64,000 nucleotides of DNA, taken from contig OZ038422.1 in the NCBI GenBank assembly GCA_964036155.1, positions 58,923,201 through 58,987,200 on the forward strand, given 5' to 3'. A program made the position numbers and the translations under genes. A model generated the notes under the pieces. The model made no database searches. It was not told the origin of the DNA and saw only the letters and a program-made list of their open reading frames with translations. Within the stretch, counting starts at the first letter, position 1, and the number at the start of each line of letters is the position of its first letter. The stretch comes from Diploscapter coronatus. Taxonomy: Eukaryota; Nematoda; Chromadorea; Rhabditida; Rhabditidae. Below are positions 43,406 to 55,322 of the stretch, one piece after another.

Positions 43406-46400
43406 TTTGAAGAACGAGAAAATGCAAATGCACAAGTGAGAAAGTCTGAATTTTATTTTTAACCTCAAAAAAGTTTGACCTTCAAACAATCAAACAGAAA
43501 AGGCACGGTCAGAGCAAGAATTATGGCAAACTCAAGAAGAAAAGGTTTGTAGAACAATGAAGGAAAAGGGGTAAACGACTGGCAATAAGAAAGAAATGGG
43601 AGATACACAAACAGGCAAACAGGGCCAATGCAAAAGGAGAAGGAAAGAAGGTCGAACCCGGCAAAGTCTGAAAAAGAGACGGAAAACAGAGACACTGCTC
43701 TGCCACAGGTCGATCAAATCAAAAAAACCATCCCCTTCACATCGGTAAACAAAAATGCCGAATCGATACGAGATGAAATTCGAAATTTCGCAAACCGTCA
43801 CCCAATAACAAATAACATTCGACAGGCTGGAAATATGAAATGAACAACACTCATCATCTTTATAGATCAGGGAAGAGAAAGAGGGAGGGCAAACTGTTAT
43901 CATTCGGGAATAGAAAAAAAACTGTCAGAGGAAAACAGGGAATGACTCAAAATGTGTTTAGCAATTATCTGCGCGCTTTTCATACGAGGGCTGCCCTCTC
44001 ATCGTCAGAAAATTCGACTACTCAGTGAATCATTCATTTGTTGTTATTGATTCAGAAAACAGAAAACAGAAAATAGAAATGAGAATGACACGGCTCAAAT
44101 TGAAAGTTGCGAAATTAGAGAGAAAACATAGGAAAAAGGGGTGGGGTTAGTACCTAAATGGGAAAGAGAAAGGGGGAACAGAAGGGAGAGATAAGTGGTG
44201 GAATCGACAGGCAATGGGGAAAAGTTTTGAACGGATCAACACCGCTCTACCACCCCAAGGCCATCGAACAGAACTGAGGAAATTCGAACGAAAAACCGCC
44301 TGTTTCTCTGTCCTCTTTTAACCCTCAGCCCCGCAGAAAAGCGCATAAAATGAGCCCGTTCAAAGTAACAGATAGCGGGAAAGAGGGAAGGATAAGCAAC
44401 CAGACGAAATCACTTGTTTCGATAATCCTGAAGGATGGTCTGATGGACGAACTTTCGGTTCTTATTCTCAGGCTCAATATAAAAATTGAAGGAATAGCAG
44501 GAGAAGCGAGTGTTCAACATTCAAGATTTTTATCGAGTCGAAAGTGAAGATAAGGATTTGCCATTGGAGATCTGTACTAAAATTCTAAATCTAAGGAAGA
44601 TAATGCGTACTTTAGCGGATTTAGATAGACCGATTTAGAATTTCGAATGTCTAGAACATCGATTGAAACGTGGAATAGAAAGACACTAGCGAAAAAGTGG
44701 AATTGTGCCTGAATAAAGATGGGAAATGTGATGAATCAGCCTTCGGCAGGTTGCGCATGCTTACAAACAACAAATCACAGCTGTAAGGAACAGAGCAAAG
44801 CAAAGGAAAGAGAGAAAGAGAAAATACCATGGCTAAGGTCCATTTCTATGCACTCCTTCTCTTCTCTTCATACCTAACGCAAAACCGTAAAACGAAAACA
44901 AAGTCTCTTTGGCAAAACATGTGAAAAAATCTTTGAGAGAAGGAAAACTCAGCCAGAAGAAATTTGGAAAGCACTGCAGATGTGAACGTGAAAAGCCTTT
45001 GAAATTTGGAACAGAAGGAGGAAAAATGAATGCATTCATAAGGGGTTGCTTTCTATGTTTTATTTTCGAAAGGCAGCTTATCAAGTGGCTTAAAAATAGC
45101 TTGAAAATGAATTTTTTGTAAGAAAAATATTATTGTTTATTGGAGACAAGGGTGATCCTTTAAAAATCGTACTTCACGTCACTCTTGCCACCAAAAATAT
45201 TTGCTTAAAGTGTATTTCACCTGAAACATCAACCGCGACTAACTTCTTAATTTCGAAACTTTGATATGTGAATATCAGTTTTAGTTTGAGTGGTATGTTA
45301 TTAACAAATGTCAGAAATAGAGTTTACACATTCATCCATAAAATATTCGCTTCTGAATAAATCATAAGCTTTGCTCATTGAAGACCAACTTAGTTGTAGT
45401 TGAAAAAATTCTCGTTTAACTGCTAGTAACTTTTGACGCGTGAAGATCAGCTTTATTTTGAAAGATACCACCTGAAAAAAGCACAAATATGTAGTTCATC
45501 CAGTAAATATATCTTGTCGAACATAATTGATACTCGAAAGGGGAATTGACTAAAGAGGACTGAGAAAATAACCATCAAATGGAAATGGAGAAACGGGACA
45601 TTCGGAAAGCAGCCAAAAGGAACGGGGAACGGGAGCAAGGGATGAAAAGATGAAGGGAAGTCGACAAAATAGGCTGATTTGCCTGGGCAGAGGCGGAGCA
45701 CAGGCCTAGAATTAAAGGGGGTTGCCTCTTTTCCTCTCAAATAGGCCTGCCCAAGGGAAAGAGCGAGGACGAGAGAATGGCAGCGGGTTTTTTTTCTGCC
45801 GCAATTCTCCGAAAACGTAAATAACTTTCTCTTCTCTTCTGCTCCTTTCATGAGGATTCTTTGTGCATCTTTGGACTCCACACTCTCATCTTTTTTCTCC
45901 AATAATATAAGAGCATGAAAATGAGCGTGTACAGGTGCACACGCGTATAAATTTCGCAAAGAAGTGTATAATTGTGAAATTCAGCACCCGCAGTGTCACG
46001 GCAAGAAGATATATTGCCCTCGAATAAATATGCATTTTAGAAGAAAAAATAGGAAATATGATTCAGATGAAAACTGAGATATTTTTCATAGAATGTTAAT
46101 CATATCTGATGAAATATTAGTAACCATCCAGTGAATATTTCGTCTGACGAAATTATTTTTTCTAGAAAATGAATAATTTCCTAAGAATTTTCATTTCGCA
46201 AATAATCTGTCACATCATTGGTTTCATCGTTTTCGTATAATATTTATTTTTACTGTCACCCGTTTCGAGAAAAAAATCGAGCTGTGTAAAAATACACAGA
46301 AAAATTGAAGAAGTCGTAGAAAATTTAGCGAAAATTGGGAATTTTGTATTACGAAGTAAGAGGATAAAATTTTCATAAACATCTAATTTTAAAAATATAA

Positions 46401-47374
46401 AATTTTCTTGAAATTCTACAAATTTAAGGTACAAACTAGATGAATATCTAGAAGGATAATAATCAAGATTTTTGTTGAAGTTGAACTGCAAATTGTGGAA
46501 AGATATTGGCATGATAAAGAATATTCAGCTCGAATAAAACAAAAAAATTGATTTGGACTGTAAATATATGAATTTTAAAATTTAGCAAATTTTCACATAT
46601 CACAAAAGCGTTTTCCCATCGATTAATCAGGTATATTGGACTATTAAATGATTGAATGAGTTGGATTGCGACAATCGTTTTTGTCAGCAAGAATAAATAA
46701 TATGTTGATTCGTAAAAGATTTTTACTGATTACAATTTTAAAGGATATTTCTCGCGCGCCTAGTTTTTGTTAAAATTATTTAATCGCGTACAGTTTAGTT
46801 GCTAATTTAATTTCTATCGTTATCTCCTACGATTCAACATTTTGGATAGTATCTCAGATGGAAGCTCATTGCTCAAATAGTTTTCGAAAATTACAAGAAG
46901 ATAATACTGCTTAAAATAGTTAAAGTAGTAAATAAAAATAAAAAAAAAGTCTGAACGAACCCGAATTGGAACTGGAATGGAAAAGGGAAGTTGAAGCTGC
47001 ACAAAAGGAAAGGGTAGATTGGCAGAGTGGAGGGAGTGCTCATTCGGATAGCTGCACAGATGAACGAAAAGTCACTAAGGGGCGAAGAATGGTTTCGAGT
47101 CTCTGAAAAAATAATCTTAAAAATTAAGCCTTGTATTTGTGATCACTTGGTTATCGTTGCCACCTGTATTTGCCACCGGCCCTTTCTTATTTTCCCCTTT
47201 TGCCTACATTACCTCTCTCTCTAAAATCCGAGGGCAAATGCAGGAAACATACAAATTTTAATTTGAAAATATAGTGCACTTTTCACATGAAAAGATTCGC
47301 TTTTTTATTAGAAAACGAGCAAAAATTACTTTCGACATATGCTATGTATATTTTCGAGTTTTCAAGTATCATAT
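43406..47374. other. long intergenic region upstream of annexin
   Basis: About 4 kb. The part near annexin is purine-rich and low-complexity (43500-44300). Open frames in it, up to 168 aa at 45453-45959 (-), are compositionally biased and lack splice or family support. It may contain annexin regulatory sequence or a non-coding first exon. Nothing else was recognised. Confidence 0.45.
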
Positions 47375-50267
47375 TTAGAAACTAAAGTAAACAACTTGAA
47401 GGCATTTGCAGTACCTGTTAAGTAGCGTGTGGCAGACTTTGCACACACTTGCAGGTCGCCTGTTTGGTCCGCTTGTCACTGTCTGACTCACACAAGACGC
47501 GCAGAAGACCTTACCGCAATGCAGGCAACTGAAATTTAACAACAATTAATCAGAATCTAAAGATCGATAATTTAATTTCTGTCGCGCAAGATAATTAGAT
47601 TTCAAAATGCAGATTCATAAGAATTGGGAGAGGACAGTTTGTAAATGGTGTAATGACGGAATGACGTAATGCGAAATGATAGAAAAAACGTGTTTCAGTA
47701 TTCGACGAAATGGCTCCCCCTTACCTACACAAATCCTGTTAATTTTTATTGTGTTCAGTTATTTTTGCGTTTCGTCAAATACTAAAAAGCGCTACGCCAT
47801 CCGTCATTACGTCATTTATAGGTTACCAAAAAATCTTTCTTTTTATAAATTTGTTGTAGTGTTAAAAATCTGGATAAAAATGTTGCATACTGTGGTTTGG
47901 GTTTGAGTTTAGCGACAGAAGTCTCGCAACCAGTGCAATTGTCCACATCGTCATCGAATTGCCAACGAACTTCCTTAAGAAAATTAATTTGCGTTTTCAT
48001 TTGAGTCATTTAACGTAGTAATTTCGAAGATTCATTTTTCTGTAAATGAAAAATCAGCAATTTTGGGTGAGTTGGAAGAAGAAGCGGGCAGATTTTGAGC
48101 AAGTAAGAGTATTTCTACCTGCTCGGAAGCTCGAATCTTCTCGAGTTGAATCTGCAGATCCTGTGAGAGTTTGACGAAGTCTTTCTGCAATCATGATAAA
48201 AAGTTATTATAAAAAGTAACACAGGGATGTACGAAACATTTCGTACATCTCTGAAAGGTTAATTTTAACTTTGTTAAAATGTGTAAAACGTAGAAGTTTT
48301 TCAGCATAATTTAATTTCATCGTACGATAAATATTGTATTAATGCAGTACCTGAACGGTCTCTGAAGTGTCCAATTCTGCCTGCAGAGCGACGCAGCGCT
48401 GCTTGTAGTTGTTCGCTGTCGAACTTACTGCTGTGATTTCTCCTTGCATCTAAATTCCCAAAAAAATACATTTTCAAGAAATGGCACTTGAATAACTGAA
48501 AGAATAATCGCTTAGAAAATTGAATGCTTACAGTAGTGATTTTCTCCTCCATGTCATGAATCGTCGTCTTCAAATCCTGCACCTGACGCTCAGATTCTGT
48601 CTTGATTTTGATCGCGTCGCCGACTGATGAGAGCTAAAATTTCAAAGAATTTATTCAGAAGCAAAATTTTGATCGAAAATGCTGTCTGTTTGCTTTTCAG
48701 TAATTCAAACAAAAAACTACATTGAAAGAGAAGTCAGATCAACATCTTTTCTTGAATCAAGAGTGCAGCTTATTTTGTAACCTTCGTGATTTGAGTAAAC
48801 TATTCAAAATATCTGTACCTGACTGTTAGCGATGCCCAATTCAGTTTGGAGGCTGTTGACCTGAGCCATCATTTCACCTTCCATCAGTTGCCGAGCACGC
48901 CGCTCTTCAGAGATTTGAGCCCTGCAATTTTTCAACTTTATGAATTCAATAGCCGTCTCTGCTTACGTGAGCATGGCGACCTCGCCTTTGAGTGTCTGTT
49001 CGATGTGATTCTTCGCAGCCTTCTCCTCGATGAGCTCCTCCCTCAACTGCAGGCACATGAATTGCAGCTGATCCACCTCGGAGGGGAAGTTGATCGGCTC
49101 GGAACGCATTGCTGCTGCTGTTGATCGCTGCGCACCGAGCAGGTTCTGGAAAAAAAACGTAGTAAATTAAATTTATCATAAACTCTTTGAAAATGAAAAT
49201 CATAAAAACATGCAAGTAAAAATTCACTTGAATTATCGTGATTCTTTCAATTTTAAACAATTCCCAGTAAATTTTAACTAACCAAGTATTTGGTGTTGAG
49301 TGCCTCGAGATCGGCTTCAAGATTCTGCACAATGACATTGCACTGCTGCAACTGTTCGATAAAAGCCGCTCGGGCCTGAAATTATCCCTTAGAAAATTGA
49401 AAATGAATATTTGAGTAACAGTACTCTTCCATGAAATGTACAATTTTCAGAACATTCCTCTTACCTGGTCATGTTTGGTCTGAGTCTCTTCAAGCCGCCT
49501 TTCGACCGTTTCGCTGCCTTTCTTCACCTCCTTGATTTTGTCGTTCACTTGTTCAGAAACCTACAGAACAAATGTTGAATGCAATGTCGGATGATAAGAA
49601 CAGATAACGCAAAAATAGTGAATTTTCATATGTTTCTACTCGGCAAAGTTCGTTAGATATTAAAATCGACAACTCAAAACGTCACCTCTAGCATTTTCTT
49701 CTCAAGATCCCTCCGATAGTCGCGTTCATTGGCTAAATCGCTCTCGTACCGATCCGACAGAGCCTTGGCTGCTTTCAGTTCCTCCTTCAGACGCCTCTCG
49801 TTGTCCTGAAACAGATAAAATATTCAAATAAAGATAAGAGGTAAACCTGCATGATTGTGAGGTTGAGTTCGTAGTTCTGACACATTTCACAGGACAAGGT
49901 AGACTGTTTTGCAGGTGTCGAGGTGGCACTGTTGTATCGAGCAGATGAGGATTCCTAGAGGAAAACTACTCTATTGGCCTGTCTGGTTACTTGATTCTTC
50001 TAGTTCAGCTAGTTTTTCGTGCTACCTAATCAGACATTTTTATCATCAAACCCACGAAGGGTTTCATCGAGAAGCAATTTCCTTCAAACTCCAAAAGAAG
50101 AGCATATTTCTCAGGATATCCCCAGGTCGATAATAATTCGATTATGAAAGAGACGCAGTAGCGAAGCAACTCACCAATTGACTGTCGTTTTCCGTGTTTG
50201 GACTGTCGAGACTGACTGCCTCCTGCACATCTCCGTCCACTGCAGAGGAATCTATCTGGTCTGCCAT
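47375..50267 (-). CDS. rabn-5: rabaptin-like protein with C-terminal FYVE-like finger
   Basis: Twelve exons, minus: 50175-50267, 49847-49954, 49686-49805, 49465-49560, 49283-49375, 48967-49145, 48819-48921, 48532-48633, 48351-48449, 48119-48184, 47891-47973, 47375-47528; phases close, about 431 aa. Most is coiled coil: RRLKEELKAAKALSDRYESD, then QLREELIEEKAAKNHIEQT, the latter like the rabaptin Rab5-binding coil. The C-terminus WQFDDDVDNCTGC ... CLHCGKVFCASCV ... ASVCKVCHTLL has eight zinc ligands in FYVE order but lacks the RRHHCR basic patch. Rabaptins act with Rab5 and its exchange factor in early endosome fusion. The start follows a TTTTGCAG acceptor by 4 bases. The final residues after TLLNR come from reading through to the next stop and are uncertain. 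Nematode RABN-5 is the best match; an EEA1 or RUFY relative is possible. Confidence 0.75.
47638..47823. mobile_element. foldback MITE, family III copy B
   Basis: The left end AAATGGTGTAATGACGGAAT and the right end read back AAATGACGTAATGACGGATG are inverted repeats; pairing continues with AGTATTCGACGAAA against TTTCGTCAAATACT. It lies in the last intron of the rabaptin gene and is related to 17098-17252. Confidence 0.75.
48226..48249. repeat. near-perfect 11-base palindrome
   Basis: GATGTACGAAA and TTTCGTACATC flank only two bases (CA). The core resembles the ends of the foldback at 36572-36746 (GGGATGTGCGAAA), so it may be two abutting ends of that family. It lies in a rabaptin intron. Confidence 0.6.
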
Positions 50268-52097
50268 TTTCCTGCAAAATATAATCAGTCAGAAACTACA
50301 AAAGAGGAAGATGGGAATAATTGCCTGCAAGGACTGCAGAGATCGACCCGACCCTCTACGCGAATGAAAGGAAATCCGAGTAAAGAGCGCGCATACTCAA
50401 TAGTCAGGAGGCCTGCATACTGGGATGCATGTTGCAGGCAAAATTAGTCGATTCTTTAGGACCTTTGCCAAAAACATTTTTTAAACAAGATCAGTTGAGG
50501 AAGACAAGATTTTTGAACAATAACGTTCATTTTTGGCGTACGCTATTCCTCTGAACAGCAAAATGTTTCAGGAAGCGCCTGTAGGAATCAACTAATCGCA
50601 GTGAAATCATAAAAAAAAGTGGCTTTACATTGCATTATGCGGCTAACATTATGTTCTCGACGGGGGGAGATCCGCGTTGGAAACGCACACAGCAAGAGAC
50701 ATACGACGAGAGTCGAAAAAGTTCGAAGAAAATGAACCATTGCGAATAGTTAGCGATGGGGCAGGTTTTCGGCCACTTTTGCTTCTAAAATCGAGCGAGC
50801 GAAACCCCCGCCCACTATCGATGCAAAACGAGTGTTAGCAAAAGAAGAAGATTTTTCACTACTCCACATTCAGTACTGTATTTTTGAGCATCAGTCACAT
50901 AATGCAGTTTACAGATTCTGCAACGGTCGCTAAAACTGACAACTGTCCCATTCAGTCATGTTCATTAACGGACGCAAGCCACGCCTTCTTTACTTCTAAA
51001 ATACGTGTATTGTGAGTAAAATATTCCAGGCGGTGTGACACTCTTCTCCCTTTTCCTCTTCCTGGAAAAGAAAACAGACAAATCTCTTATCTTGCCTGTA
51101 TTGAAGCATGGGGGCGAAATAATATATTTTACTGCGTGAAAAAGCGAGAAGTCAAATAATTAACATATAAAATGCACCTAGAATTGAGGTACGGTAGTAG
51201 GCGTCTGACACCCACCAAAACCTGTAAAAGTTTCACATGTAAAGGGCCTTCATTAATGAACATGGCTGAGTGTCCAATTTAACAATGAGAGCTTTCGGCA
51301 TGACAGAAGAGGTCCAGAACAAGCTCAGGATAGTCAGTTTCCACATTAATTTTCAAGATACTTCTTAGGAAAGCTGCAAAGAATTAGGAAAATTTAAAAG
51401 AAAGAATTTTAGATCTGCAATCTCGAAAAATCTTTGGAAAACTTTTATAGAGAAAATAACGATTGGTTCACCTACCTGATGAAGCAGGCGAGATTTCGGA
51501 TGAACTTCGACTCGGTCACCATCGAGAATCGGGAGATTCTGAAACAGAAACGATGAGAAAATTGCACGAAAGGGAGCGAGCAATTGAAAAGAAACAACCA
51601 CTTTGCAAAAATCGAGTTGCATTTCTGCTCGAGTGCCGATTCCGTGCTTTGGGCTTTTCGGCGTCATTTTTTTCAGAAAAAAAACAACTTTCTAATGCAC
51701 TTTTAAAAATATCTTCGGCAATATAAACGGAGAAAATTCTACCCGACACTGTCTCATGTTTATTAACAATCATTATAGATAAAATCAGGACATATGAAAG
51801 GGGCAAAAGGAAAAAATCGATAACCGTAATCCTGAGCAGACTTTTTATTCGATTTTTTCGAAATTTAATTTCCATTCCGTTAGCATCAAATTACGGCAAA
51901 TTGATCCTATTATAATTTCGTGCAAATGGGATGCAAAGACTAATAGCGTTGTTTTCGATTATTAATGACCATGATATTGTGCTCTGTAGATAATCGGACT
52001 TCTCTATTTTGTATTCTTGTCGAATCTTGGAATTTTATGCGCTTTTGTCAAAAATGCTCAACATTTTCTTTTTCAGTTGTGAGCAACAGCGGCAAAA
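50268..52097. other. divergent promoter region
   Basis: Between the rabaptin start (-) and the Q/RG-rich gene start (+). A candidate small minus-strand gene is listed at 51178-51522. The part around 50640-50830 is relatively GC-rich. Nothing else was recognised. Confidence 0.45.
51178..51522 (-). CDS. candidate small gene, 5' exons only
   Basis: Exon 51476-51522 starts ATG 14 bases after a TTTCTGTTTCAG acceptor and reads MVTESKFIRNLACFIR. It ends AG before GTAGGT, and exon 51178-51221 (acceptor TTTTACAG) continues in frame as FWWVSDAYYRTSILG to a GTGCAT donor. The aromatic, basic character is like small mitochondrial or membrane proteins, but no family was recognised. The 3' exon is ambiguous: several acceptors between 51000 and 51130 give different tails. 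The strong acceptor and the open, non-repetitive reading support it; the rest is unresolved. Confidence 0.3.
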
Positions 52098-55000
52098 ATG
52101 ATGGGTGACAACCTGGCGAGTGCCTCTGTGAGCGCTAGTGGGACGAGTGTCCGCAGCCAGCCGCTCAGCGAGTTCATCCATGAGCGCCTCACCAAGTCCG
52201 GCGTGGAAATCCTCACCAGGGTGGTCAACCTCGAGACTCAGCTCCAGATCTACGAGGTGAGCTAGAAAAATCAAGAACGTAAAGACTTCAAATGAGTTTT
52301 CCAACTTTTGACTTGAAAATATTAAGGAAGATGAATGAAGAATAGCGCATATTCACGAGTTACAAAAATGTGTAAACCGTAGAATGAAGAGCTTTCAGAG
52401 AAAAACTTCTTTACATTATTTTCACCAGTTCTCGCCCAATAAAATTTTCAAAAAAAAAACGAGCAGGAACCTTGAAAGGCACAAAAGTTCTCCTTTCAAA
52501 TTGACGAAGTCATTTTTCAGGCTCAGATTTCTGAACTCCGCTTGCAGCTGGAGCAGGCCAAGTCGGACAAAGCGAAGCGCTTCGAGCTGCCCAAAGCACC
52601 TCTGCTCGAGATGAAGGAGACTGTCGCACAGACGCAAAGAGCAACGTTACAGCCACAGCTACAGATGCAGATGCAGCAGAACACCAAGCAGAAGGACAAG
52701 ATGAGGGAGGAGAAAAAGAAGACTGTCATTGCCACTCCTGCACAGATACAGCACAGCCAGCTGAAGCAGCAGGTCCTTCAACAGCTCATGGACAAGGAGA
52801 AGAACGAGGGAGGAAGACAGGCTGAACAGACTGAACATGCCAAACACCAGGATGAGGAGGAACACAAAGTCAGGCAGTCAAGAAATATTGTAATTTCTTG
52901 CAAAATTTACTCAGTTTGGGTTTTTAGTACTTGCCATCTAAATTTAAAAAAAAAAAAAAACCCCCAAATTTGATTCAAATCAAGTAAAAGGTAGAAACCT
53001 GGTCTCCGGGAAGAAAGTATTTGCAGCTCTCAACTTGGGTGGGAAAATCTGAAAAAAGGAAAAATGAAATTCCCAAACTAATGGTTTGGAGGGTCCAATA
53101 AAGATGAACGGATTTTTAGCAGCCAGAACCGACGGCCACCAGCACGCAGGACACTCAGCAGCGACAGGAGGGAGTGAAGAACGACGTGCAGAAGGAGGAC
53201 TCGACTCTGACTGAGACTGATTGTGAGATGGGCAGTGCGAAGGCAGACAAAGCAGGCGAAAGCGGAAATGTAACCGGCCAGATCTTGGACCACATCGACT
53301 TCTCCAAGCCTCCGCCCAACGTCGTCAGCGTCCAGCTGCCTCCCGCTACCACTCAGACTGAGGTTTGTTTGTGAGATGGATTGATGGAACTTCAAAGAAT
53401 AAGTAAGAACAGTTGAAAATTGGGAACTCTGAAAATGATTCGAAGAAGTGCAAAGTTGATATCGAATATCGATGCAGATCACAAGAACCAGCTTCATAGT
53501 TTTTATCTTTTCTCAAAACTTGATTTTGCCATGACGTAATGAATTTTTTTTTAGGTGAAACCTGCTGCACAGAACCAGTCGCCTTCCACTCTTACATCTG
53601 TGCCAGCCTCGACTGTGATTTCGCCTTCTCTCACTCAGCAACCCCAGTCCCTCACCCACCCTACTCTCCTCCCGCTCATGGCCATGAACATCCAGCTCCC
53701 TCCATCCGAACAGCAGATCCAGTCCATTCCCTTTGCTGCCACGCCCAGTCTCTCCAACGCTCGCAACAACGCCAGCAAAGGTAAGGACATCAGTGGGAAG
53801 TAAAACGGAATGAAGATTGCTCAGCAATGACTACTTGTAAAAGTCGCATACCTGCAAATTCGAATAAGGATAAAGGGGTATGAGACCCGATAGCGGAATA
53901 CTTTCCCTGTAACAATCTTCAGAATGCACTCAAGACTTTGAGACCGAACATCCTCTATCTGCTCTGCCCATAACCCTCTGTATAGATGCATAAAATTACA
54001 CTATATATGCAATTTTTACAAGTCTGCGACTCTGCGACCTGCGGCTTTTACAAAAAAAAAACCTTCGAAAAGAACCCATTTCTACCAGTTCTGTTCATTT
54101 TATTACTTCTCTGCAAAATGAGATGAAAACGTCAAAAAAAAAAGATTGAATAATTTGTTGCTGTAGCTTGAAAGTGATTTCAAATGGGAATATTGTCATT
54201 GCAGCAGACCAGAGCAAAAGTCGCTACGCGGACAGAGGACAACCCAGCCAGCAGCAGCAGCAGCCGAACCAACAACAATTCAACAACTTCGGACAGGGAC
54301 AGGCGAACGGACACAATCAGGGAGGCGCCAGGGGACGTGTGCCTACGAACAACAATGTTGCAAAGGGAGCGTATGGAAACAGGTCGGCTAACTGGAAGAT
54401 GAGTTGAGAATTTTAGGGATTATCGTATTCTCAAAGTACGCGATTACTTAATGAAAATGAAATATGGCGCATTTTTAGCACGTGAAGTGAGGAAATAAAT
54501 AAGAGTGTATTGTAGTAGAAATGGACATTTGCCTTATGGACTTTGTGATACAACGAATGGAGAAAGAAGGAGAAACCGTTAATTGATATGCATGTGCTGA
54601 GATGCACGTTACTTTAGTTTTGAGTGTGTGAAGAACGAATCTTTTTAAAAAAATTTCGTCAAGTAATCGGACGGCTACAATGACAATGCGACTAAAGAAC
54701 TAGAGTGCAGAATGAAAATCATTCGGCAACAGCTATATGACGATCCCTTTCTTTTCTCGTACTATTTCGCCCTACTCTACCCTCCTCTAACTATAGGGGT
54801 CGTCAGGTTGTCATTTGGTAACTGCCAAACCATTCCATTATATTTTTCTCGTTCTGCACACCCTCATCGCATCTCAGCAAATCTAAATTATCGCATAATT
54901 GTTTTACTTATTGAATGATTTTAGAGGTAATCGCGGTAGCGACCGCGACCACAACAAACAGGAACACGGCCAGGGCAACTTCAATGACAACGACAATTCT

Positions 55001-55322
55001 CCTCAGTTCAGCAATGGTTAGTTCACATTTTGGCGAAATAAGAAGATGCATTTGCTTATTATCTTAACACATTGTTTTAAAAATCTTCGATCATATCTAC
55101 GCATTAAGAAGACATTTAGGGGAGAAAAGATGAGTAAAAAGTTTTTATCTGGAGGGCGATCTTTATGAATAACGACCTACACTCTTAAAATCTCACGGAA
55201 GATATTGAACATCTATCTCGAACTTGGACAGAAAAATCCGGAACATTCAATTAATAATTCAAAATTTACCTGAACGTATTCCAGGACCCGCTCCGGTTGA
55301 AGATGAGGAAGATTGGAACTGA
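52098..55322 (+). CDS. coiled-coil, Q/P/RG-rich low-complexity protein
   Basis: Seven exons: 52098-52256, 52521-52889, 53120-53362, 53555-53780, 54205-54382, 54925-55016, 55285-55322; phases close, 434 aa. The donor of exon 2 is ambiguous (52889, or an earlier in-phase GTCAGG after 52868). Residues about 28-75 form a coiled coil (SEFIHERLTKSGVEILTRVV then ISELRLQLEQAK). A Q/M/K-rich stretch follows, then an acidic S/T/P-rich middle with ILDHIDFSKPPPNVVSVQLP, a Q/N-rich segment (QPSQQQQQPNQQQFNNF), RG-type repeats and a closing PVEDEEDWN. This composition is typical of RNA-granule scaffolds. The family was not recognised; Caprin-, UBAP2L- or SERBP1-like proteins were considered without a convincing match. 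It has two adjacent ATGs (52098, 52101) after a TTTTTCAG acceptor ending at 52076. Confidence 0.7.

Noticed and set aside
45640..45770. Possible inverted repeat around GGCCTGCCC
   Set aside because: Arms are short and imperfect; not distinguishable from local G/C-rich bias.
43465..45959. Several frames up to 168 aa on both strands
   Set aside because: Purine- or pyrimidine-biased sequence opens several frames together; there is no splice, family or codon support.
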